Shown here in pieces: positions 27,001-40,241 of a DNA stretch of 64,000 nucleotides. How positions within the stretch are numbered: position 1 is the first letter of the stretch; the number at the start of each line of letters is the position of its first letter. The notes below the pieces were generated by a model. That model was given only the letters and a program-made list of their open reading frames with translations. It was not told the origin of the DNA and did not search any database. Source of the stretch: Aselliscus stoliczkanus (lineage: Eukaryota > Chordata > Mammalia > Chiroptera > Hipposideridae); NCBI GenBank assembly GCA_033961575.1, contig CM066738.1:71285478-71349477 (forward strand), written 5' to 3'. A program made the position numbers and the translations under genes.

Positions 27001-30000
27001 GCTCATACATGCAGGCTTCAGAGAGTAGAAGATACTTGGAAGGCAAAATGCATTCCCCTAAACTTACCTGGGAGTCATTGAAGGGAAGGCAGCCTGCAGC
27101 AGCCAGGAGGAAGAAGGCACTGTGGAGAGGGAAATAAAACACACAGCTTCACTTTTCAACATCAAAGAGTTTCCCAAAGAATGTGCAGGTTGAAATACAT
27201 CAATTGCAGGTTGGATGAGGCAAAGATCCTGCGAGATCAAGCCCAGTTTCCCTGTTCATCCTCTGAGAACCCCACTACTTATGTAGCTTTCAATTACGTG
27301 CTCCACTGATAACCAGACAGCTCCTTTCTGGTGCTCAGCTAGTCATTTTCCCAGAGACAGCATTTGCAGGACATGTGCAAAACCACAGTAGACTCACTTG
27401 AGAAAAACAGTATGCCCGTGAACCATAATAAAAGGTTTTTTTTAAACTACAGATCCCCAAAAATACAGTAGTGGAAAAGGGCAATCAGACAACTATTATG
27501 CCACTTATGAAAAAGAAGACACCATGGTAAGCACATTAAAACCTTTTGTGCATCACCTTAACTAAATGATCGAGCTAAATGTCTCCAGTAATGGGACAGA
27601 TTTACATCATGTGCCTCCTGATATGATGTACTCAGAAGGGCACAATGTCACTCAGGTGGCATTCCTGCCAAATATGCAGAACCTGAGCTGAATCATGAGA
27701 AAACACTGAGACAAACTCAAATTTAGGGACAGTCGACAAAACAGTGGACTTACACTCTTCAAAAATGTGAAAACAATCAATGAAAGGCAGGGTGACTATT
27801 CCAGATTAAAGGATACAAAAGAGACATGACATCTTTTGGGGAAACGATTACTTTAAAAGGTAATATTGGATAATTGGCCAAATTTGAACTTGAACTCAGC
27901 ATTAGATAATAGCATTGTATCAGATATTGACTTTCTAAATTTAATAATTGTACTGTTTATACAAGAGATTCTTATTTTTAGGAGATACACTTTAAAGTAT
28001 TTAGGGATAAGGTCATGATCTTGCAACTTATTCTCAAATGGTTAAGAAAAGAATCAGAATAATTATATATATTCTCATTTATTTTGTGATATGTATGTAT
28101 ACACACACACACATATGAAGAGAGAAAGCAAATATAAAAAATGTTATCAATGGGTGAATCTAGGTAAAGAGTATATATATAGGAGTTCCTTGCAATGTTC
28201 TTGCAACTTTTCTGTAAGTTTAAACCTTTTTCCCCAAATAAAAAGTTTTATTAGAAAAATTTCTTATATATACTGAAATATTTACAGATGAAATGCTATG
28301 GTACCTGGGATTTGCTCAAGTAAGGCACTGGGTAGAGGCACACATTGAAAATTGCTGAAGCTGGATGATGGGTATACAGGGCATCATTATACTATTGTGT
28401 CTACTTTTATATGTGTTTAGAAATTTTAGTAATAAAATATTTTTTTTAAATCCTTGAACAAAAAAAGTAACATTGCCAATCACAGGTATTTTCAGAAAGC
28501 TACCCTCATTCATCAGAAAGTCCATTTAGAGTTAGCTTTTGGTTCAATTATCATTGGCTTTTAATATATCTCTTCTGGGTTTCATATACCAAAAGATCTT
28601 GCCCTCTAGCTTTCCCTATTCTCTGCTCTAAAAGAAGACACTGGAAGGCACACAACCCACACTATCACATACTCTTTCCCCCTCTTTCCATTTTATAATG
28701 CAATAAAATATGTAGTGTTGGGCCCATTTACCACTGACCATTCCATTAGCCAGCAAGCAAACAAAGGATCAAAGGCATGATCAGAATCAATGAATACAGC
28801 ATTTTCACTCTTAGGGGACTTTGTCATATGACACCTCTTACCAATATATATTTTATATACATGTGGAAATCTGTATTTCATATATACGTATATATGTAAT
28901 ATACAACAGCCTGATATTTATAACCTAAGTGCACTGACAGTAGTGATATGAATCAGCTCTGTCCACACCCCCACAGTCCTCACTATTGTCATCATGTGTA
29001 GTTGCAGACCCAACAGACTAGCCTGGATGGCTTGGCCTGAGGCAGGAGAAGAGGTACAGAGGAATGCTCAGAGCTGAGGCTTCACAGCCTTGGGAAAGTC
29101 AGATCCATGATATGGGACATCCTGAGGCACAGGAAGGTTCTCCTTTCTAGCCCACCAACTTTTTTTTTTCCAGGCTCACCAACTTTCAAGAAACACACAC
29201 AGATGAAAGATTCCAAGGCACCAGATTGCTGAGGGACTCAAGCAATGGATGGGGTGAGTGGAAGGTGTTCTGGGACTATAAAGAAATAGGCAGGTTTTAG
29301 GTGGGAGAAGAGGAGAATCCTAATGGGTTTTGTGTCTACCTACAGTGGAAAGCTTTATAGCATATAGGACACTTCCCATCCGCAGGCAATGAGCGTTCGA
29401 TATCCCTCAGACAGAGACCACCCCTAGGGGATGCGGGGAGATGGCGGACAGCCTCTGGTTTTCAGCTAAACTCCGCCTTGAGCAATACCTGATTGTGTCA
29501 GGTATTAGAGGGCTTTAATGCCTCTCTTTAACACCTGCTAATCTTTTAAACAACAGGATGAGTCCTGATGGTTCTTTTTTTCCAAATAGCAGCCTGTAAA
29601 GGCAAAAAACAAGATTGAATGAAAGCTCAGATATATCTGAAACAAAAAGTTCTAAATCTGTGTTTCAAAGCATCTCTGTGGGTCTTTATCTATAGGCCTG
29701 AGCTTTGTATAATAGCTTCTGCAGAAGAGGCAGGGAGCAGTCAGAGCACACCTGGGCACAGGGAACTGCCTGAGAGTGCAACTGAGGAAACAGGCACAGA
29801 AGGTGATGACACCTGCCCACGGACACTTTGCTGTGGCCCAGGATCACAACTCAGATCTCTGGGCTCACAGGCTAGTGTTTTTTCCTCCATGGGAATTCTT
29901 AAAAACCCAATAAACTACAAACATTATTTTAAAAATTTTATGGCTTTCCATGTTTTCCATTTTCATTTTCCATCAGTATTGCACAACACTTAGTAAAGTT

Positions 30001-33000
30001 TTGGGCATCAGCAACTGAAATCTAGCACGGGTTATTTTTGCCTTAGGAATAAAATAGTTCAGAAAAAGAGAGATAGTAAATTTTAGAACAAGACACAAAA
30101 TTGGGCTGAGTGTTTATAATAAATTTCTCTGTCAACTCTTAGGTATGAAACATCATCAAACACTTCATCATTAAAATTAAAAATCAGGTTAAATCTTGTA
30201 TTTTAGAGGTGTTTTTTGTTTTGTTTTGTTTGTTTGTTTGTTTGTTTGTTTTTAAAGAAAAACTTACCTACAGGTCTTTGCAGGAGAAGTTTTCTGTACA
30301 AAAAAAAGAGATGTATAGTTAGTCTTTAAAAACCTTTTTTCTCCTAAAAGAGAATATTTAGATCAAGAGGCAAAAAAAAAAAAAATATGAGTAAGTTTAT
30401 TGGGGGCTTAACACTCTGTTGCACTTTAGTATTTATTGAAGCTTTTTCGGTTTGGACCAAATGAAGAATGACTCAGAGATTCAGAGTTGAGTCACCTCGG
30501 CAAAGCACCCGGGATGTGCAGTTTTACCACTCTTACCATTAGAATTAGGTTCACTCCTGAAAACAACACAAAACAATGGTAGGTCAAGCCTTCAGACATC
30601 TTACACACCATGAAAGGGAGAGAAAGAGAGAAAAAAAATCCATGTAACCTGTGCAAGAAAAGAAATTAAGCTCATGTTCAACTTCTATTTCAGTCTATCT
30701 CTTTAAATTTTCCTTTCATTAATCCAGCTCTGACTCTCAGAGGTGCTATAAATTCTCTGGTATGATGTGTAAATTAAGAAACAGAAAAAAGGAGAAGGAA
30801 CATTTGACTCCACCCTTACAGAGAAGTTTTAAAAAAAGGCAAGTTGAGGAAATCTAAACTTGGCACTTATAGCTCCCTAAAATGAAGACATTGGAATGTA
30901 CTCTGGCTTGATGGCCTCTTTTATTATTAGTCAGTTTAAGGGAATTAGTCCTTTGTACTCAGGAAGACACTTCTAGCAAGGAGAAGCACAAATTGTCCTA
31001 TATTTGATAGGGGAAATGGTCAGGTGAGATAATAGATTAATTATGAACATTTCAGAAGGATTATTTTGTTAGTTGAGGGCAAACTATAATTTTTTGACTC
31101 CAGTTCAGATAAAATGTGAAGTAGGACCATATTGTTTAAAAGGGAAACGCTGACAAGAGAAATATGTGATTTGCAATGACGGCAATCTTAAATTTTCACA
31201 CATTACTAAATAACCCAGCATGCATTGTTTTAATCAACAGATTCTGTTTGTTAAGAAAGCAGTGGCTGGCATCTTTAGATCCTTCAATCTCTTATCTTTG
31301 TGGACCTGCCTCAGTAGAGTCCAGAGGCAGTGCCAATCTTGGCTCCACTGCCCCCTGGTGGGGACACCTATCCCTTCAGTACAGAAAGGATGACACTCAA
31401 AAGTGATCTGGCTCACTTGGGTAATTGTTCCCATCGTAGGAAAAAAAAGATTCTGAACTAAATATAACCAACATCTCAACAGTTTGGTAAAAGAATAGGA
31501 ACAGAGAGATAGAGATGAAAGGGATAGTTCAACCCTTCCATGAGTAACATGTTCATCCGGCAACTGTTTGGAGGCTTCCATTACAGGGCAGCAAACCAAT
31601 CCAGGGTCTGAAAGAGTTCACGCACTCCACAGAGGAGAGAACCCTTTTTTTAAATTTTAAACTCCTCTGACTAAAGGAGGTAATATGCAGACTAAAAACG
31701 AGCAATAAATTCATTACTGAGCTCCATTGCTCTAAGGCTCTGAAAACACCTAAAGGGTTAATGTCAGGGCATTCATCTTTTCAGTCCCTTCAGTTCCAAA
31801 CCTATCCAGTAATAAGTCCTAATGATAGCTTAGGGTTCTAACTGGGTCAGCACACTCCTCAAAAGTCACTGCCAAAAATAACAACAAATACGAGACCAGA
31901 CAATTAAGTTTGTGAACTCATCCTAGAAAAAGTGCTACATGCCTCACTGTTGAATATCACTATGGTCACCTTCAAAGTACTCCCCTTGGGAAGCTATGAA
32001 CTGACACCAGTGCCTAGCCCACCCTTCAAAGCAATTTTGGAACTCTTTTTCTGGAGTGGCCATCAGAGCTGTCGTATTACCCTTAATGCCCCAAATGCCA
32101 TCAAAATGTCTTCCTTTCAATATTTCCTTTATCTTCAGGTAAAGAAAGAAGTCATTGGGGGCCAAACCAGGTGAGTAGGGAGGGTGTTCCAATACAGTTA
32201 TTTGTTTGCTGGCTAAATACAGTTATTTGTTACTCCCTCACATCCAGTGCCATGTGAGCTGGTGCATTGTCGTGATGCAAGAGCCATGAATTATTGGCGA
32301 AAAGTTCAGGTCGTCTAACTTTTTCAGTGCAGTCTTTTCAGCACTTCCAAATAGTAAGCTTAGTTAACTGCTTGTCCAGTTGGTACAAATTCACAATGAA
32401 TAATCAGTCCCTCTGATATCAAAAAAGGTTAGCAACACCGTTGCAACAAGTTCACGAACTTAATTGTCATACTTTGTACCTAATATTACTCTCAGTCAGC
32501 TAACTTATTCTGAGGACTACTTACTCTGTGCCAGTGCTGTTCTCTACATGTATTAACTCACTCACTGAGTTTCAAGTTAATTAAGAGTCTTGGGTTAGGG
32601 CCGGCCGAGTGGTGCATTGGTTAAGAGCTGGCTTGGGATGCCAGCGGCCCCAGTTCGGATCCCACATATGAGGGCCAGTGACATTACCCTCTACAGCTAA
32701 CAGCTCCATCTGGAGCTAAGCTGCACAAGCCCCAGCAATAGTGTGGGCTGCAGCCCCTGTTGCAGTGGGCTGCCATAGGCTACAGTGAGTGGCCGGCAGC
32801 CAGCGTGAGCTGCCAAAAGCCACTGTGAGCGGCCGTCCAGAGGCCGGTGACCAATCTGCCTCATCCGGGAAGAACGCAATGATGATATCAACGTGGGCCA
32901 GTGAAGCAATGTCCTCCGCAACTAGACTGAAGAACAAAAGGACAGCAACTTGTCTGTTCCCCCTCCCCCAATTCCCCAATAAAAAATTCTAAAAAAAAAA

Positions 33001-36000
33001 AAAAAAGAAAAAAGAAAAAAGAGTCTTGGGTTAGACGCTACAGATGAGGGCACTGAGGCCCTGAGAAATAAGATCAGTTGCCCAAGGTCACAGGGGTTGA
33101 GACAAGGTGACGTAGCTCCAGAGCCTGACCCTTCATGGTGCCATTCTGCTACAACCCACCTGTCAGTGCTGCTGCGACACCCTGCCAGCCTTTTCAGGCC
33201 ACTAGCCTTCATTTGCTGTTTCTGACTTGGGAGATGATGATCAGGATTGGGAATACCAAGTGAGAAGCGGGTTTGGAGAAACATATCAGTTCCGTTTTGA
33301 TCCCTTTGCGTTTCGGATGCTCAGGAAACAGTCCGGAAGAGAACCAGAGGCCAGTAGGCCACAGGGATCTGAGCCCAAGAGAGAGGTCTGCGCTGGAGAT
33401 GGGGACTTAGTGGTCCAGTGAATGGAAGTAGCCAGCCATGGGTGTGGGTGAGGTTGTCCAGAAAGTGTATGTTGTGGGAATAACAGTCTCCTGAGAAAGA
33501 ACCCTAGGAGACCCTGAAGGACAGATAAAGGAAAAAAGAGAGATGGACAGGTGGCTGTGAAGGAAGTGCCAGAGACTCAGGAAGAGACCAGCGTGGGGGG
33601 TGGAGGTGGGGGTGGGGAATGAAGATCAAGGAGGCTAAGAAAGACAAGAAAAGGGAGTGGGGGTGATGAATGGTGTAAAAGACCAACAGAGTCCCATAAA
33701 TGAAGCCACCAGTGACTTCAGCCAGAGCAATTGCAGGGTAATGGTGGGCAGAAGCAGGAGCCAGCTGAAGGTGAGAGGGACACAAGGACGTGGACAGCAT
33801 GGAGGCCAATCCTCTTAGGCACCATGGGGGGAAGGGACGAACAAGAGGAGGTGGAGGTGCAGGAGGTGCAGGGGCAAAGCAGGGTGCTCGTTTTCCTGTC
33901 AAGTTTTGATTTTATGAACCACAACATTCAGAACTGGGTTGATGTGAGTGTGTCTCCCAGGGCCTATTCCACCCATGGTGGACTGAAAACACTGGGCATG
34001 TTGATGGGCTCAGGGAAATAAGCCAGCACAGATGGAGAGGCTAACTACCCCCAAAAGAGGAGGGTAACCCACGGAGCTACCTCTGAGTAGCAGACAGGGA
34101 TGACAGGGAATGCACAGGTGTGCAGACTGGCCGTGGCCATGGGAAGGGCACCCCACTCTCCTGCATACCCGTAAGAAGCATGCTGTCTGAATGGCCCAGC
34201 AGCTTCTCTCAGTCTAAAAGTTCCAAAATTTTGATTTGAAACCATTTCAAATGGGTAGATGTTAGAAAAAAGAAACTCCCAGAAAAGGGACCACATTAAA
34301 ACCACCACTAATAATGTTAGTAAATACAACTAACATGTACACCGCATCTACTATGTGCCAGAAGCTGTTGGAAGCACTCACCATGTGTGCTGCATTACAT
34401 CCTCCCAACAACTCTACAGGGTGGGTGACGTTACCATCCCTTTTCACAGATGGATGCACAGAAGAAAGTTGTTCGAACTGGTGTGAGGCTGAGCTGGGCC
34501 TGGGAATAGGGAATGTCCCAGGGTGGGCCAGTCCTTCCAACACCCTACGTGGTGCGGGCATGAGCTCTGGGCGGGAATGTTTCCTCCACCAGATCCCCCA
34601 GCTGACTCCTCCTTGTATCCAAAGACCCTGGCTCAGGCCTGGCCTGGAGTGGAGTTCCATTCAGCTTAACAAGCATTTGCACATATGTTTGGTGAACTGA
34701 AAGGATGTCAAAACCATGGTCCTTGAAATTAGTGACCACTGTCAGGCATCCTTGATTGGAAACAGATGGTAGGAAAAGGTAAACACTAATTTGGGCCATT
34801 AAAAAATAATAATAGCCATACATGAAAGGGCCAGCCAAGTGGCATGTTGGTTGAGTTGGTTTGTGACGCCAGCTCTTAAGCAGCAGGGCTTTGGTTCAGA
34901 TCCCATATAGGACGGTCAGTGACGCTGCGCCCTCTACAGTTAAGAGGGTGAACAGAAGCTCAACCTGGAGCTGGGATGCCGAGAGTCACTGGCAACGGCG
35001 TAGGCTGCAGTGGGGCTGGCCAGCAGCTGGCATGTGCTTTCATAAGCTGCTGTGAGCAGCCGTCGAATGGCTGGCAAATGACTGCCTCACCCAGGAAGAG
35101 CACAATAATCACAATATCAACATGGGCCAGTGAAGCAACATCCTCCACTAGACTGAAGAACAAAAGGACAGGAACTTGTCTGTTCCCCTCCCCCAGTTCC
35201 CCAACACTGTTCCCCTCCCCCAATTCCCCAATAAAATCTTTAAAAATAAGTAAATAAATAATACATTTTAAAAAATGTGTCTTTGAAATTTAAAGCAAGG
35301 GAAGTGAAAGTAGCATTTTACATTATCATTTACCTCCTTCCGAAAACACTTCTGGTGCCCACAGATAATAACTTCAGCTACATTATGCAAAGTGAGAAAC
35401 ACAGGAATGGCCTGAAAGAAAACAGAATAACAAGCATGAAAATATTTTCTTTGATCTCATAATTACATAATTCTTGATTTCTGCTTAAATATAAAGACCC
35501 ATGGGAACTTTTGGCATTCACATGTATAATCCTCTCCAGCAACAACCCTTCTGCGTGGATGAGTGTTCTCAGTGGTAGTATTATGCTCGGGAGGGTGGGT
35601 ATAGAGGCTCCCCTTCTAAAAGTACTCTCATCGACACGCAGTTTTTAAGCACCCACTGTGTGTCAGGCACTGTGCCAGGTGCAGGAGACACATCCTGTGA
35701 ACAAGGTAAACACATGATAGGGAGACTGTCGCTAACGAGGTAAGGGCTCTAGTGGCGCACACAGAAAGGCACACATAACCATTGTGGGGAGAGCAAACCT
35801 TCTCAGAGGAAGTAAAGTCCAAAGTCTAAATGAGAACTGAATGATGAACTACAGTAGGCCAGACAAAAAGAAAGGACATGGAGAGTGTTGCAGTCGCAGC
35901 CCAGAGAAAAGAGTGGACCCGGCTCCTCTGGGAACTGGGGGGAGTTGAGCCGGATAGAATATAACATGGAAGGGAGAAGTTGGGGAGAGAAAGACGGAGA

Positions 36001-37698
36001 GGTAATCACAGGCCATGTCAAGAAATCAGGACTATGCTGAAAGCCATGGGAGCCACTGAAGTTTTAAAGCAGACAACGACATGATTTGATCTGTGTGTTT
36101 AAAGGAACTTGGGCGGCTGGGTAGAGGACAGGAGGCTGCAAAAGTCAAAGGGTATGGTAGACTGAAAAATTGCCCCCACCCCCTGAAAAAACAGCTACGT
36201 CCTAATCCCTGATCCTGTGAATGTCACCTTACGTAGCAAAAAGGGTCTTTGCAAACCCTTTGCAGAAGTCAAATGTGACTTGTATTCATTCTTTGTTATC
36301 GGTATGTATTGAGTATTACAATTTTAATAGTTTTCCCCTTTCTTAAAATGTGCATACATTTTTTTGGCCTGTATATAACACTCCAGTGGGTTACTAAGAT
36401 ACACAGAGGACCCACTGCATACTGACTATTGCTAGGCTATTATTGCTAAGAATGGCAATCTCTCCTAATTCGATAATCTTGACAAGGTGAGGGAGAAGGA
36501 TTACTGGGCATGGGATTTTGTTATTTCTTTGTTGATGATGATAATGTTTCCTGGAAGGCAGAAAAAGGTAAATATACATGGGTTTTGGCATCAGACTGGG
36601 CTTCAGGCCTCAGCTCTACCATCTGCCAGCGTAGCAGGGCATTTACCTAAAATTTCGTTAACCCCTCTGTAGTACGATTTACAAATACCTATGACATGGA
36701 GCTATCATTGGGTGGAAAAACGGGAATAACATAGGTAAAGAGCCTAGATGAATGTTCAGGAGCACTGCTCCAAAGGTTGTCAGTGTGACCTGGTACCAAG
36801 CTGACTGTCAGCAGTCTCCGCAAGGATTCTGAGCTGAGAAATTGTTCCAGCTTAGAGGACTTGCTTAAAGATCATGCAGCATGCTCATCGACTTCCAGAT
36901 GGATTTAGTCTTTATTTTTTTGAAGGATATAGCTCTACCTTGTTTTTAAAACTTTTATAACTTTGTAGCATTGACTATTTTAGCATTTTGTTCTAACTTG
37001 CACTGTTTTATTTCTTTTTGAGTTCTTGCCTTTTTAAAACGTTTTCTACTCTTACCTTTCATTAGAAGTTCAACTCAAGCTGCTTTTTCTTTTTAAAATC
37101 ACACTTGATTTTATCTATTTTCTATTTGTATTTGTTTTTTGTGCTTCTTTTTATTCCTCTTAAAATTTTATATTTTGAAATATTTTATGTGTTTTAAGAT
37201 TATTAGAGATTTAAAAAAAAAAAAAAAACTGGTTTTATCCATTAGGCCCATGTTTGGCAAACTTGGTCCCTGATCTTCTAATTCTTGGCTTGAGAAGACA
37301 GCAAAGAAAATCTTGGACAGGTTAATCATGTGACACATGAAAGTGAATATAAAAAGGAAACCTGGATCTTATTTATTTAAAATTAGGACCTTATTTAAAA
37401 TGCTTTTCCCTCCTTGACTATAAAATCAATAATGAGACCAGATTTAAGACTGAGAACTCTAGACTCTGTTATGGAACTCTATACCCTAACCTAACTTTAG
37501 ACTTCAAGAAGGCCGAATTTTCTCAATTTTATAAACTGTGGACAGATTTCTCAATCTCCCTTGGCCCTACTCTGATTAAATATAGATTCTGGGAAAGGAT
37601 CTATCTAATCTACACGTATAAAATTGACTTTAAAGTACACTAATAATAGCTACCAATCATATGTTATGCACCAGGCTAATAATTTTAATTGCATTCCT

Positions 37699-37741
<43 letters not shown>

Positions 37742-40198
37742 TTTTTGAGGGCAGTGTCACTGGCCCTCATATGTAGGACCCAAACCGGGGCTGCTGGCTT
37801 CCCAAGCCAGCACTTAACCACCGTGCATTCCCTTATTTAAAGCTCCGCCCAACAACAGTATTAGTGCATGATATTACCTTGACTTACAGACAAGGAAACC
37901 GAAGCTTAAAAGATGTGGCAACTTGCTGGAGTGCTCATAGCTAGTTAAGGGACAGAGCCATGACTGCAGCCCAGGCCTAACAGCAAAGCCTGTGCGCCTG
38001 GCCTCGATGTTATAATACCCAAATTATGTCAAGCCCCCAGTGTAAACTTCCTGGACCTATGGCTGTCCGAAGTTCAGTATGACTGATGTGTTCCAAATCC
38101 TGCCAGTCTGCTTCCTCTGGTATGATCTAAAATGGATGAACACAGAGTAAACTCTATGCCATTTTTTAAAGGCATATCTTCTATTTCTAGTTTAAAAAAT
38201 TTAAAGCTGAATTTCTCAAGCCATTTTTTTCTACTGAGAATTTATCAGGCTTTAGAAACAGTAGTTCTACAATTGAATATATCAGCCTCTGTAGAGATCT
38301 ATCAAAAACAATTCTAAGGCAGTGTGAAAATTTAATTACTGATTTTTCCTTGGTCTCTAACTGTGCACAAGTCCCAGTCTGATCTAAACTAATAGTTCAG
38401 GAGACCCACTAGTGATTGATTCTTTTAGAAAACCAGCCCTTTATTATCTTTATGGAGTGAGGGTCAGCAGGATTTACTTTGTCAAATCAGATAAAAACAC
38501 TGAGAAATGATAATAGCAATAGTAAGAGTTAAGATATATTGAATACTTATTATATGCCAGACACTATTCTAACTGCTTTTATATATTTTATCTTCATAAT
38601 AATTCTATGGGGTAAATACTATTAGCATCCCCATTATACAGATGAGAAAATGAAGTGATATATTCTGGTTCTTCTTTTGACTTGCCTCTTAATAATGGGA
38701 TGATCTAGATACTTGCTTACTGCTAAAAAGAACAGAAAAATAAGCATGTCTTCTACATTGTCAAGACTCTAAGAATGGCCTCAACAATGAAAGATACTAC
38801 CATAGTCTCTGATACTGACCCAAGATTAACTATTATAAAGCCCAAATAATCATTTTTTTTGACACAAATATAATTGACCAAATTCAACCACACTGCAGGC
38901 CAGTTCATTTTGTTACTTAGGGGCACAATTTGCCCCTTATTTACTCTTAGAGTCCATTCGCTTAAAATTCAACATTTCATCCTTGTACCACTGGAAAATT
39001 TTCTCTGGCTATAAAGAGAAATTGGTAATTATTACTTAAAATTTTTCATTATTGCCATACCTCTAAGACTTCAGTTTTGAAGCCTTGATTATAATTTGTT
39101 CAGTTGTTAGAAATGACTTAGAATAGTTTGCTATGGAAAATTGTGGCCCTGCCCACAAGCATGGCCTTGGGTCACTCTGCAGAGATGTGGGTGACTTCCT
39201 TATTGAAGCATGAGTTCTGGGTCAGCTTCTTAGTTTTTATAAAAGAATGTCAACCCTACCTTCTTTTTGGGCGATTTTTAAATGTGTTGGTATAGCCTTC
39301 ATCTATAATATAGATTAACTGTACTCTAGGCCCTTGCCAAAGAATGTAACTTTGAACTGTTGGCTGCCCAATTTTCATCAAAATCATGCATGCCAGAAAT
39401 AATGTTCCTAGAGGACAGTCTAAAGGCAGTCTGTCCACCTGTGAAGGGAGCCAGAAAACTAGAGAGCAGTGATTTTAGCCCCAGAGAACTGCTCCTACTG
39501 AACTGTGCTATGTCATCATGCCTCAAAAATGCATTAAGGATCCTAGAAACTAGGCTACTGTTGTGTTTCTTATAAAGATTTTACTGAGGACCTTGCCTCA
39601 CAAAGTTGCCCTGTCTACCCTTTATGAGGACTCAGGACATGAGTGCAATGAAGAGCTTTGTTTTTCGTCAGCAATGGCCCTGCTCTTATCTTACAAGCAC
39701 TGTCTTGTTAACTCTTTTTGTTTGGCTACAGAAGCTGAGAGCCGAATTCAAGGCCAACCTATGTTTATTTTGTAAGATATTATGGAAAAAACTTCTATGT
39801 GCTATCTCTCTATGTTCTTCTGTTTCCCTTTACCAAGATTTCTTTTAAAATTCTATTCGTAAAAAATGTTTATCTTATTTTAATCACATTTATTTTTTAA
39901 GGCACCACACAGCCTTTGGAGAGGAATTTGTACAGATGTATGTGTGTGTATAAATGAACACGTTTATACGTTGATTTGCATGAAGTAAATTTAAGAGTTT
40001 ATTTACATTGATTTTATTATTTTGTCATTAAATGGCAAACTCCTTGAGGGCAGAGGACCTGACTCCCCTCTTACCCAGTGGATCTCCAATACAAATTTGG
40101 AGGCCATTTCAGTCCTTCATTTGTGCATTACATAAAGTAGCTGACCCATGTTTAGGGGCCTTGCTACATGAAAACTAGACATCTTTTTTAAAAAAACT

Positions 40199-40241
<43 letters not shown>

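Larger units (their letters stand above)
25484..27067 (-). other. TMEM241 intron between exons d and e
   Basis: Old L2 and MIR remnants fill 25620-26610, followed by a G-quadruplex-type run at 26662-26690. Nothing else seen. Confidence 0.8.
27120..30267 (-). other. TMEM241 intron between exons c and d
   Basis: Two L1 3' ends (27430-28262 and 28290-28452) and, next to exon c, a (TTTG)n run. 28460-30200 shows no supported feature. Confidence 0.8.
30294..35333 (-). other. TMEM241 intron between exons b and c
   Basis: Contains the deleted mariner (31891-32476), an antisense MIR split by a SINE, an old purine-rich repeat (33230-33960), a second MIR and a SINE at 34828. 30310-31890 shows no supported feature. 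Confidence 0.8.

Noticed and set aside
30530..30565. A possible 20-bp exon on the minus strand (TTTTCAG, GAGTGAACCTAATTCTAATG, GTAAGA) between exons b and c
   Set aside because: Both splice borders look good, but 20 bp between exon b (phase 0) and exon c (phase 0) would shift the frame; b joins c directly.
33227..33421. Plus-strand frame MGDDDQDWEYQVRSGF...
   Set aside because: It sits in an old repeat-like purine-rich region with no splice context or known domain.
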